Shown: one piece after another, positions 8,524 to 16,261 of the stretch | How positions within the stretch are numbered: the stretch's first letter is position 1 | How the letters are laid out: each line of letters starts with the position of its first letter | Notes under the pieces: model-generated | What the model saw: only the letters and a program-made list of their open reading frames with translations | What the model was told of the DNA's origin: nothing | Database searches by the model: none | NCBI RefSeq assembly: GCF_014200725.1 | Contig: NZ_JACHCL010000001.1 | Location: 2,046,001-2,110,000, forward strand | Origin: Janthinobacterium silvisoli | GTDB lineage: Bacteria; Pseudomonadota; Gammaproteobacteria; Burkholderiales; Burkholderiaceae_D | Length of the DNA stretch: 64,000 nt | Direction: 5' to 3' | Translations under genes and position numbers: made by a program

Positions 8524-9462
8524 ATGAAAAACCCCGCTTGTACCGCATGGATAGCCGATTTTCTCGCCAACGACCCGCCCCGCTCCAAGTCGCTGGTGAT
8601 GACCATCTTCGGCGACGCCATCGTGCCGCGCGGCGGGACGCTCTGGCTGGGCAGCCTGATCGAATTGCTGGCGCCGTTTGGCGTGAATGACCGTTTGCTG
8701 CGCACCAGCGTGTTCCGCCTGGCGCAGGAAGGCTGGCTCAGCTCGCAACGCGATGGCCGCCGCAGCGCTTATACGATACGCCCGGAAGCATCGGCCCGCT
8801 TCGAGCGCGCCTATCGCCGCATCTACGCGCCGCTGGTGGCGCACTGGGATGGCAGCTGGACCCTGGTGATCGGCCCGGCAGGCAGCATCGACGCCGCCGA
8901 ACGGGGCGCCGTGCGCAAGGAATTATTATGGGCAGGTTATGGCTTGATTGCGCCGGGCATCTTCGGCCATCCGGCGGCCGACCCGGACGTGCTGGAAGAT
9001 ATCCTCACCCGCAACGAGGTGCTGGGCAAGCTGTATGTGTGCCACGCCACGGAATTGCCGGGCGTGAGCACCCGTCCGCTGCGCCACATGGTCGGCGAGT
9101 GCTGGGACTTGTCGGAAGTGATGGCGGGCTATGAGCAATTCATTAGCCGTTTCCAGCCGCTGCTGCACTTGCTGCAAGCACAGGCAGACGGTGCCAATAT
9201 CGATGCGGAACAGGCATTTGTCATCCGCTCTCTGCTGACGCACGCCTACCGCCGCGTACAACTGCACGACCCGCAACTGCCCGTCGAACTGCTGCCCGAA
9301 CCGTGGCCCGGCACGCAAGCCTATGCCCTGGCGCGCGCCCTGTACCGCCGTACCTATGCATCTGCCGAAGACTATATCCTGGCCACCTTGCGGCGCGAGG
9401 ATGAGCAAACGCCTGACGTCGAGCCGTGGTTCTTTGAACGCTTCGGCGGTCTGAACGTCTGA
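8524..9462 (+). CDS. paaX: Phenylacetic acid degradation operon repressor PaaX
   Basis: Transcriptional repressor that is released by phenylacetyl-CoA. The 312-residue product has the PaaX N-terminal winged helix (residues about 15-80, including GDAIVPRGGTLWLGSLIELL and RTSVFRLAQEGWL) and the C-terminal PaaX domain. The ATG at 8524 has AGGAT upstream; an in-frame GTG at 8482 would add 14 residues but has no good ribosome binding site. It is divergent from paaA, as expected for an autoregulated pathway repressor. Confidence 0.94.
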   Translation: MKNPACTAWIADFLANDPPRSKSLVMTIFGDAIVPRGGTLWLGSLIELLAPFGVNDRLLRTSVFRLAQEGWLSSQRDGRRSAYTIRPEASARFERAYRRIYAPLVAHWDGSWTLVIGPAGSIDAAERGAVRKELLWAGYGLIAPGIFGHPAADPDVLEDILTRNEVLGKLYVCHATELPGVSTRPLRHMVGECWDLSEVMAGYEQFISRFQPLLHLLQAQADGANIDAEQAFVIRSLLTHAYRRVQLHDPQLPVELLPEPWPGTQAYALARALYRRTYASAEDYILATLRREDEQTPDVEPWFFERFGGLNV

Positions 9463-9467
9463 AAAAT

Positions 9468-9545
9468 GCTCAGGGCAAGGCGCGCTGCCGCAGGCAGTAC
9501 GACTAGTACGCCAAGGCAAAGCAACGCCGCCATGGGCTTTTTCTC
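9468..9545. repeat. Candidate dispersed intergenic repeat between convergent genes
   Basis: A GC-rich segment between the ends of paaX and the convergent small gene at 9552 contains GGCAAGGCGCGCTGCCGCAG, then AGTACGACTAGTACG, then CCAAGGCAAAGCAACGCCG. The near-palindromic blocks and the extragenic position resemble short dispersed repeats of betaproteobacteria. I see only this copy in the window, so the call depends on other copies in the genome. Confidence 0.35.
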
Positions 9546-9551
9546 AGGCGT

Positions 9552-9815
9552 TCACTGCTTGGCGACCACCAGTTTGGCCCCTGCTACCAGATCCTGCCCC
9601 AGTTTTTCCAGCGCATTGACCTGCACCAGCATGATGTCGAGGATGGCGACATTGAAGGCGAATTCGGCTGGCGTGGTATAGCCGGGGAAACGTATGATGC
9701 GCAGCAATTCCTTCAAGCTGGTGCCTTGCCCCAGATGCGCCAGCGCGTCGCTGAGGGCGCTGATTTTCTTGTCCAGTTCCCGGATATGGTTATCTTGTGT
9801 GCCATTGCTTGCCAT
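9552..9815 (-). CDS. Small hypothetical protein, 87 residues
   Basis: I do not recognise a family. The product begins MASNGTQDNHIRELDKKISA, has a helical, possibly coiled-coil first half, and a second half rich in hydrophobic residues (AEFAFNVAILDIMLVQVNAL) without a clear membrane segment. GGGAGAACATC before the ATG at 9815 is a good ribosome binding site and decides the start over an upstream in-frame codon. It is divergent from the carboxypeptidase gene at 9971, sharing a 155-bp promoter region. Confidence 0.65.
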   Translation of the reverse strand: MASNGTQDNHIRELDKKISALSDALAHLGQGTSLKELLRIIRFPGYTTPAEFAFNVAILDIMLVQVNALEKLGQDLVAGAKLVVAKQ

Positions 9816-9970
9816 GATGTTCTCCCTTGTTTGAACGTCCATGTGGACTTTTTACCTTAGCAAAGCAAGGGCATTGCTCTTTGCGCCAGCACAAGGTGGC
9901 AAGTAAAACAGGTATCATCGCGCCATTGCACGCGATGCAAACCTTATTTGTTTTTTATCAGGAAACATTC

Positions 9971-11095
9971 ATGACCATTAAAATCAGCCAGCAATTCGAC
10001 GCCGGCGCGATCGAGGTGCTGCGCGCCGACGATGCGCAATCGATCGAGCTGAACATCCGTAAAGATTCCCACGCCGACATCACGCAGTGGTTTTATTTCC
10101 GCCTGCAAGGCGCGCAAGGCGAGGCGTGCACGATCCGCTTTATGAATGCCGGCAAGTCTGCTTATCCGGATGGCTGGAAAGATTATCAGGCAGTAGCCAG
10201 CTACGACCGCGAAACGTGGTTCCGCGTGCCGACCAGCTTTGACGGCACCGTGATGACCATCGAACATACGCCGGAAGAAGAAAGCGTGTATTACGCTTAT
10301 TTTGAGCCGTATCCATGGGACCGCCACCTGGCCTTGATCGACAGCGCGCAAGCATCGCCACTGGTGCGCTTGATCGACCTGGGCAGCACGGTGGAAGGAC
10401 GCGACATGAATCTGCTGGTGGTCGGCGATGCCGATGCCGAGAAAAAAGTCTGGGTCATCGCGCGCCAGCATCCCGGTGAAACGATGGCCGAATGGTTTGT
10501 CGAAGGCATGCTCGAAGCGCTGCTGGACCAGGCTAATCCATTTGCCCGCCAATGCCTGCAAGACGCCGTGTTCTACGTGGTGCCGAACATGAATCCGGAC
10601 GGTTCCGTGCACGGCAACCTGCGCACCAACGCGGCCGGCGCTAACCTGAACCGTGAATGGATGACGCCGACGATGGAACGCAGCCCGGAAGTATTCCTGG
10701 TGAAACAGAAGATGCATGAAATCGGCTGCGATTTGTTCCTCGACGTGCATGGCGACGAAGGTTTGCCGTATGTCTTCGTGGCTGGCAGCGACTCGCTGGA
10801 AAACTTTACGCCTGCGCAAAAAGCCGAGCAAGACCGCTTCATCGCGGACTTCAAGGTGGCCAGCCCCGACTTCCAGGACGTGTATGGCTATGAAGATGGC
10901 CCATTTACGCCGGAAGTGCTGACCATGGGTTCGCCCCACATCACGCACGCCTTCGGCTGCCTGGCGCTGACGCTGGAATTGCCATTCAAGGACAATGCCA
11001 ACGATCCTGACCCGCAAACGGGCTGGAGCGGTGCACGCAGCGCCGCCCTGGGTGCGGCCGTGTTGCAACCGATCCTGTCTACCCTGCGCGCTTAA
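9971..11095 (+). CDS. M14-family zinc carboxypeptidase (cytosolic carboxypeptidase-like)
   Basis: Predicted zinc metallocarboxypeptidase of the AGTPBP1/CCP-like branch of family M14. The 374-residue protein has an N-terminal beta-rich domain (about 1-125) typical of the CCP group, then the peptidase domain. The zinc ligands are visible as HPGE (His167, Glu170) and His260 in DVHGDEG, and the catalytic glutamate is Glu336 in LTLELPF. There is no signal peptide, so it should act in the cytoplasm. AGGAAA precedes the ATG at 9971; a long upstream in-frame extension to 9827 looks non-coding. The substrate is unknown; bacterial members are not established as tubulin-type deglutamylases. Confidence 0.88.
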   Translation: MTIKISQQFDAGAIEVLRADDAQSIELNIRKDSHADITQWFYFRLQGAQGEACTIRFMNAGKSAYPDGWKDYQAVASYDRETWFRVPTSFDGTVMTIEHTPEEESVYYAYFEPYPWDRHLALIDSAQASPLVRLIDLGSTVEGRDMNLLVVGDADAEKKVWVIARQHPGETMAEWFVEGMLEALLDQANPFARQCLQDAVFYVVPNMNPDGSVHGNLRTNAAGANLNREWMTPTMERSPEVFLVKQKMHEIGCDLFLDVHGDEGLPYVFVAGSDSLENFTPAQKAEQDRFIADFKVASPDFQDVYGYEDGPFTPEVLTMGSPHITHAFGCLALTLELPFKDNANDPDPQTGWSGARSAALGAAVLQPILSTLRA

Positions 11096-11105
11096 GTACG
11101 CAGCT

Positions 11106-11144
11106 AAAAAAAGCCGGCCTCCTTGCGGATAGGCCGGTTTTTTT
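11106..11144. terminator. Bidirectional rho-independent terminator
   Basis: The hairpin CCGGCCT/AGGCCGG (11114-11120 and 11131-11137) is preceded by a run of A and followed by a run of T, so it can stop both the carboxypeptidase transcript and the convergent aminotransferase transcript. Confidence 0.85.
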
Positions 11145-11161
11145 ACGTCCATGCAATAACT

Positions 11162-12466
11162 TCAGCTGCGGGCTACCTGCTGCAGTGCCACGATAAAGCG
11201 CTCGATATGCGCGTCCGGCGTAAAAATGCCAGGCGTGACTCTGATGCAGCTGCCAGCCGCCAGGCCGTCGCGCGGCACGGTGAAGATGCCATGCTCGGCA
11301 ACCAGGCGTTTCGACAGCGCCAAGTTATCGGCAAAGCTGGTCTTGCCTTTCAGACGGAACGAAGCGAGCGCGCTGGTCAAACGCGGGTCCGATGACGCCA
11401 GCACTTCCACGCCATCGATACCGCGCGCCGCTTCCACCCAGCGGTTGCGCAAGCGCTGCAGCCGCGCCTGCTTGTTGGCCACGCCGATCTGGCCGTGTAT
11501 ATCAAAGGCCAGCGGCAAGGACAGATATGCCGCAAAGTTCAACGTGCCCGTATGCACGCGCGTGCGGATATCGTCGCCCTGCTCTTCTCCCTGATAAGCA
11601 TCGATATCGGCCAGCCGGCCCCGCTTGATGTACACGGCGCCCACCCCGACCGGTGCGCCTATCCACTTGTGCAGGTTGATGCCGACGAAATCGGCCTGCA
11701 GGTCGGGTATCGTCATGTCGAGCTGGCCAAAACCGTGGGCCGTATCGACGATCACATCCACGCCGCGCTGGCGCGCCATGCTGGCGATCTGCGCCACCGG
11801 CAAGACCATGCCGTTGCGGTGGTTCACATGCGTGAGCAGCATCAGTTTCAACTTCGGATGGTTTTCCAATGCCTGTGCATAGGCAGCGACTACGCTGTCA
11901 TGGCTGAACGGTTCCGGCATGGCGATCGACACCACGTCCACGCCGCGCCGCTGCCTGAGCCAGCGCGTGGTGGTGATCATATTATCGTAATCGATGTCCG
12001 CGTACAGCACAGTGTCGCCGGGTTTTAAAAGGTTGTAGCTGGCGATCAGGATTTGCAGTGCCTCCGTGGCGCCCCGCGTCAACACGATCTCGTCAAGATG
12101 CACGCCCAGCGCCTGCGCGGCCCTGGCACGGGCCGCTTCAAAGGCAGCAGGAAAGCGCACTCTGCCATACCAGGAATTGCCACGATTCACCATCGCCACT
12201 TGCCGCTGGTAATCTTCCAGCACGGGCAAGGCCATAGAGCCCCAGTAGGCGTTATCGAGCAGCACCACTTCATCGGTGATGTCGTACTGGCGCGCCACCG
12301 ACGCCCAATAGCCCGTATCGGACGCCAGGGCCAGCGGTTCGCTACCCTTCGGCGGCGCCAGCTGTGGCACGGTGGACGCGGCCGATGCGGCCAGTGCACT
12401 GGCAGGCAGCATGGGCAGCAAGGCGCCAAAACGCAGCATGTTGCGGCGGCTCAGGTCGGTGCTCAA
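11162..12466 (-). CDS. Tat-exported PLP-dependent class V aminotransferase-fold protein (PvdN/isopenicillin-N epimerase-like)
   Basis: PLP-dependent enzyme of fold type I predicted to work in the periplasm. The 434-residue protein begins with a twin-arginine signal (SRRNMLRF at residues 6-13, then a hydrophobic stretch ending in ALAASAAS). The cofactor site is complete: Asp241 and His244 in DTAHGFG, and Lys267 in LHKW as the Schiff-base lysine. The start is a TTG at 12466 that overlaps the stop of the receptor gene (TTGA). The first ATG, at 12438, would remove both arginines, so the TTG start is favoured. Tat-exported members of this family include PvdN, which modifies pyoverdine in the Pseudomonas periplasm; whether this one acts on a siderophore is inference. 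It is in an operon with the upstream TonB receptor. Confidence 0.85.
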   Translation of the reverse strand: MSTDLSRRNMLRFGALLPMLPASALAASAASTVPQLAPPKGSEPLALASDTGYWASVARQYDITDEVVLLDNAYWGSMALPVLEDYQRQVAMVNRGNSWYGRVRFPAAFEAARARAAQALGVHLDEIVLTRGATEALQILIASYNLLKPGDTVLYADIDYDNMITTTRWLRQRRGVDVVSIAMPEPFSHDSVVAAYAQALENHPKLKLMLLTHVNHRNGMVLPVAQIASMARQRGVDVIVDTAHGFGQLDMTIPDLQADFVGINLHKWIGAPVGVGAVYIKRGRLADIDAYQGEEQGDDIRTRVHTGTLNFAAYLSLPLAFDIHGQIGVANKQARLQRLRNRWVEAARGIDGVEVLASSDPRLTSALASFRLKGKTSFADNLALSKRLVAEHGIFTVPRDGLAAGSCIRVTPGIFTPDAHIERFIVALQQVARS

Positions 12467-14877
12467 AATTTCACCCGGTATTCGGCAAACAGGCTGCGGC
12501 CATCCGTATCGTAAGGTGCGTTGCGCGAATAGATCAGGCCGCGGCTGGCCTGGAAGGTCGCTTCATCTGGATATTTATTGAGCGCATTGTCGATGCCTAC
12601 GCGCACCGTGTGCATGGCGTTGATCTTGTAGCTCAAAGCCAGGTCCAGGAACTGGATGGCACTGAAACGTTGGAACACGTCGCCGGTGGCGTTGCCGGTG
12701 TTGTCCGTCCAGGCGCCATAGTAGCGCCAGCGGGCCAGCGAGCTCCATTGGCCCAAATCGTAGGTCGCGCCCAAGGTTGCCTTCTGGCGCGGCAGATGCT
12801 CTTCAAACACGGTGCGCTGCGCATCGTTGGTGGCGATGCTGGAATTGCCGCCATCGACCTTGGTCGTGTTGTAGTTATACGCCAGGGTCAGATTCAAACG
12901 GCCATCGCCCAGCTTGCTCGTATGGTTACCGACGATGTCGATGCCGCGCGTGGTGGTGTCGAAATCGTTGGTGAAATAGCTGATCGAGGTGTAGTGCAGC
13001 GGATTGGCCACGCCGGCGGGCACGGCAAACGAGGCCGAAGTACTGAAACGGTCGCTGACCTTGATGTTGTACACATCCACCGAACCTGAGAAACCAGCTG
13101 GCGTCTTCCAGGTAAAGCCCAGCGACAGGTTTTTCGATTTTTCAGGCTTCAAAGGCTTGGCGCCCAGCAAGATGGCCAGCGGATCGTTATTGGCCAGGCG
13201 GCCGCTGGTAAACAACAGCAAGGTCTTGGTATCGAGGCCCTGGTTGGTGCTGTTGGTATTCGACTGGCCCGGCGTCGGTGCGCGGAAACCGGTCGAATAG
13301 GAACCGCGCACGGCGATGTCTGGCGTGACCGTGTAGCGGGCCGACAGCTTGCCATTGACGGTGCTGCCGAATTCAGAGAAATGTTCGTAGCGGGCCGCGC
13401 CCCCCAGGCTCAGGTCGCGCGTGACGGGCACTTCCACGTCCAGGTAGCCGGCGTAGCTGGTCTGGCCCCAGCTGCCTGCCTGGCGGTCGCTGAAACCGGG
13501 GGCGCCATTGGCGTTCGCATCGAGACCGACTGCCGCGCCCGGCCCCACCGTGTACGACGCCAGGTCGCCCGCCTTCACGCCGTAGGTCTCATTGCGCGCC
13601 TCGGTACCGAAAGCGATATTGACCGGCTGCGCCAGCGACGCCATGGGCAATTCATAGTTAAAGTTGGCATTGAGGATTTTTTCTTCCTGCGACAACTGGC
13701 CCAGGTAAAACGAAGTCGGGCTGGATGGTCCCATCGAGGCATTGATGGAGTTGGCCAGATTGTAATCGATATGGTTCATGCCATACGAAGCGCTGACATC
13801 CCAGCCCAGGCGTTCATTGATATGCCCGCGCAAACCGGCCACCACTTGGGCATCATTCTGCTTGTTAGAATACTGCGGGCTGAAACCAACCGGATAGAGG
13901 CTGCGCAAATCCCAGCCAGGAAATAGCGGCGTGACCTTGAAGGCGCCCGTGCTGGTGTCCGGATTGCGCCAGTTGAAGTCCGACGTGCCATCGCTGTGGC
14001 TGAACATGCCGAAGGAATACAGTTCCACGTCATCGCTCAGCGAGACGCTGCCGTTATAGCCGACGTGTTCGCCAGACAATTTCGGCTGGCCCCAACGCTG
14101 CACGGGATTCGGCACATCGAGGTTCGGATGCGCGGCCTGGAACGCGATGGCATCGGGACGCTGGCGCGTGCGCGAGGTCGGGTCCGACTGATTGATGGTG
14201 GCGTACAGCGACAGCTTGCCCGTCTCGCCGATGGCAAAACCGCTGCGGACATTCAATTCATTGGCCTTGCCATCGCCTTCGGAATACTGCGAATGGCGCA
14301 CCGACATTTCCGTGCCCACGCTGTCGTCGAGAATGATATTGATCACGCCGGCAATCGCATCGGAACCGTACTGGGCCGACGCGCCGTCGCGCAGCACTTC
14401 GATGCGCTTGATGGCGGATACGGGAATCTGCGCCAGATCGGCTGCCTGCGCGCCGCGCGCGCCCAGCAAGGCGCTGCGGTGAAAACGCTTGCCGTTGACT
14501 AATACCAAAGTCTGGTCTGGCGACAGGCCGCGCAAGGTTGCCGGGCGTACAAACACCTGGCCATCGGCCATCGGCAGGCGCTGCACCACATACGACGGCA
14601 CCAGTTGCGCCAACACATCGTTCAAGTCCGACGATTTCACGGCGCTGATATCGTCGCGGTTAAATACGTCGACCGGGGCCATGGTATCGAATTGCGTGCG
14701 GTTGCTTCCACGCGTGCCGGTGACGATCACGGCCTGCGGTGCGGCATCGGCCTGGGCGCCGTCAGGCGCAGGGGCAGCAGGAGCATCGCCAGATGCTTGG
14801 GCGGACGCTACAAACAAGGCGTTCATGGCGCAAAACAGCGCGACCGCGCTGGCGATGCGGGTACGGGATAAGGTCAT
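12463..14877 (-). CDS. TonB-dependent outer-membrane receptor
   Basis: Outer-membrane beta-barrel receptor for energised uptake. The 804-residue product has a signal peptide (about 1-28, ending ASAQAS), a TonB-box-like segment around QAVIVTGTR, a plug domain with NDVLAQLVPSYVV, VLVNGKRFHRSALL and RDGASAQYGSDAIAGVINII, and a barrel ending in AEYRVKF, with the terminal phenylalanine needed for barrel insertion. The start at 14877 (MTLSRTRIASAVALF) is chosen because the 39-residue upstream extension precedes a clear signal peptide. Its stop overlaps the TTG of the periplasmic aminotransferase-fold gene. The substrate cannot be read from the sequence. Confidence 0.9.
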   Translation of the reverse strand: MTLSRTRIASAVALFCAMNALFVASAQASGDAPAAPAPDGAQADAAPQAVIVTGTRGSNRTQFDTMAPVDVFNRDDISAVKSSDLNDVLAQLVPSYVVQRLPMADGQVFVRPATLRGLSPDQTLVLVNGKRFHRSALLGARGAQAADLAQIPVSAIKRIEVLRDGASAQYGSDAIAGVINIILDDSVGTEMSVRHSQYSEGDGKANELNVRSGFAIGETGKLSLYATINQSDPTSRTRQRPDAIAFQAAHPNLDVPNPVQRWGQPKLSGEHVGYNGSVSLSDDVELYSFGMFSHSDGTSDFNWRNPDTSTGAFKVTPLFPGWDLRSLYPVGFSPQYSNKQNDAQVVAGLRGHINERLGWDVSASYGMNHIDYNLANSINASMGPSSPTSFYLGQLSQEEKILNANFNYELPMASLAQPVNIAFGTEARNETYGVKAGDLASYTVGPGAAVGLDANANGAPGFSDRQAGSWGQTSYAGYLDVEVPVTRDLSLGGAARYEHFSEFGSTVNGKLSARYTVTPDIAVRGSYSTGFRAPTPGQSNTNSTNQGLDTKTLLLFTSGRLANNDPLAILLGAKPLKPEKSKNLSLGFTWKTPAGFSGSVDVYNIKVSDRFSTSASFAVPAGVANPLHYTSISYFTNDFDTTTRGIDIVGNHTSKLGDGRLNLTLAYNYNTTKVDGGNSSIATNDAQRTVFEEHLPRQKATLGATYDLGQWSSLARWRYYGAWTDNTGNATGDVFQRFSAIQFLDLALSYKINAMHTVRVGIDNALNKYPDEATFQASRGLIYSRNAPYDTDGRSLFAEYRVKF

Positions 14878-15189
14878 GGGAAGGTCTCTGGGCAGTGGTC
14901 GATCAACAACGTCGCGCTTGCTGCAAGATTCACATCTTGCATGAAATATCACGAAGTTCGGCTTACTTACATTAAAAGCATCTAATTCACGCAATTAACG
15001 TCAGGCAGCGACATCTTACGAAGACAATATTTCAACAGTGTGACGATCAGACAAGTGACCGAAAAACTACAGCGGGCTGGCACATCAGGGCAGACAAGGC
15101 AACAATTCGATAGATTTCCAAATAACAACATTGCATATAATGCCGCCGCGCAACGGCACGCATCTTTGTCGATATCTTGGGTAATACAC
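14878..15189. other. Divergent intergenic region of 312 bp
   Basis: No gene seen. The region is AT-rich, separates the TonB receptor from the lipoprotein gene, and must carry promoters for both. A short inverted repeat (CAAGAT...ATCTTG, 14930-14940 area) lies close to the receptor start and could be an operator. Confidence 0.5.
15136..15141 (+). promoter_or_regulatory. Candidate -10 box for the lipoprotein gene
   Basis: A perfect TATAAT lies 49 bp before the ATG at 15190. The matching -35 region (around GATTTC, 15113-15118) is poor, so the promoter may need an activator. Confidence 0.4.
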
Positions 15190-16182
15190 ATGAAAAAACA
15201 GGTCGCGTTTTACGCTTTTTTGACCTTGCTCGCTGGCTGCGGTGGCGGTGGCGGTGGCGGTGGCAGTAGTAATGATGGTGGCGGCACACAAGTTTCACCC
15301 CCTGTCAAACCGGTATTGGCATCGATTGATGCCGCTGCTTCGCTCAAGAAATTTCTCAGCACAGAACAAACAAGCGTGGAGCTGGCTTCCAACGATGGCT
15401 ACCTGGGCACAGCGACACTCAGTGTAAGCCAGGAGACAGGCCAGCCAACTCCGCTGATCGTGAATGGCGTAACGCAGCAAGCGACCTCGGTCAGAGTCAT
15501 TTCACTCCTGCGTAGCGATGCCAATGGAAGATTGCGCTATCGCAATACATGGAAGCTGCACCTCGATGCGCAAATGAAACCTATCGGCATGGCAATGGGC
15601 TATGCCGATGCCGGATACAAACAATGCATGTCAATCAATAGCCAGAATGACTTGCCTGGCGCCACGAATGGCTCAGGCATTTATTTCTCAGGCATACAAA
15701 CATCAAATTACGCCCAGGAATTCAGGGCTGGGAAATATGCGCATTATTGCGACCCTGGCAACACCAGCGCCTCCAGCGTGGAATGGTCGGTTGTGGCAGG
15801 TTCACCCAGTCCCTATTTCTGCCTGACGATGCCGCCAGCCATAGCGTCAGCCAAGACAAGAATGTGCATCCCGGTCGATTCGACGGGCGCGCTGAACAGT
15901 TCTGTGTGGGTACGACTCTACGATGAAGGCGGCCAAGTCTTGGTCGACTACAAAAACACAGCCTTGAACAAACCGGTGGAACAACTCAGTACAGTAGTCG
16001 ATCCAAACAATTATTGGTACGGCGTCGTGTGGCGTCCTCAGGACGGGCATATCTATCAAACTTACGAAGGGACCAAATTTGCATCGCAGCAAGCATGTAG
16101 GGAGCAGACGACCATCGATTGGAAAGCAACCTGGAACGCCTCCAATATCGCGTGGACTTGCGCCAACGTGATATCAAGATAA
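15190..16182 (+). CDS. Hypothetical cysteine-rich lipoprotein with polyglycine linker
   Basis: Family not recognised. The 330-residue product starts MKKQVAFYAFLTLLAGC, a lipoprotein signal with the lipid-modified cysteine at residue 17, followed by eight glycines (18-25) and a Ser/Asp/Gly linker to about residue 35. The mature part has six further cysteines (146, 187, 211, 226, 303, 324), enough for three disulfides, and many Tyr/Trp residues near the end. It is probably anchored in the outer membrane. The gene is less GC-rich and uses more A/T-ending codons than its neighbours, which hints at a separate origin. It converges on pmbA. Confidence 0.8.
   Translation: MKKQVAFYAFLTLLAGCGGGGGGGGSSNDGGGTQVSPPVKPVLASIDAAASLKKFLSTEQTSVELASNDGYLGTATLSVSQETGQPTPLIVNGVTQQATSVRVISLLRSDANGRLRYRNTWKLHLDAQMKPIGMAMGYADAGYKQCMSINSQNDLPGATNGSGIYFSGIQTSNYAQEFRAGKYAHYCDPGNTSASSVEWSVVAGSPSPYFCLTMPPAIASAKTRMCIPVDSTGALNSSVWVRLYDEGGQVLVDYKNTALNKPVEQLSTVVDPNNYWYGVVWRPQDGHIYQTYEGTKFASQQACREQTTIDWKATWNASNIAWTCANVISR
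15241..15264 (+). repeat. GGTGGC hexanucleotide tandem repeat, four units
   Basis: Four perfect GGTGGC units encode the eight glycines after the lipid-attachment cysteine of the lipoprotein. Because the unit is six bases, slippage would change linker length without breaking the frame. Confidence 0.9.
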
Positions 16183-16261
16183 GGCAGCCGCAGTCATCAG
16201 GGCCATCGATACGCAAGGCATTACACCGCATATCGATGGCTCGCATGGGGAGTGGCTGGCC

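Noticed and set aside
14878-14994. Longer N-terminus for the TonB receptor starting at 14994
   Set aside because: It would place 39 unrelated residues before a clear signal peptide that begins at 14877.
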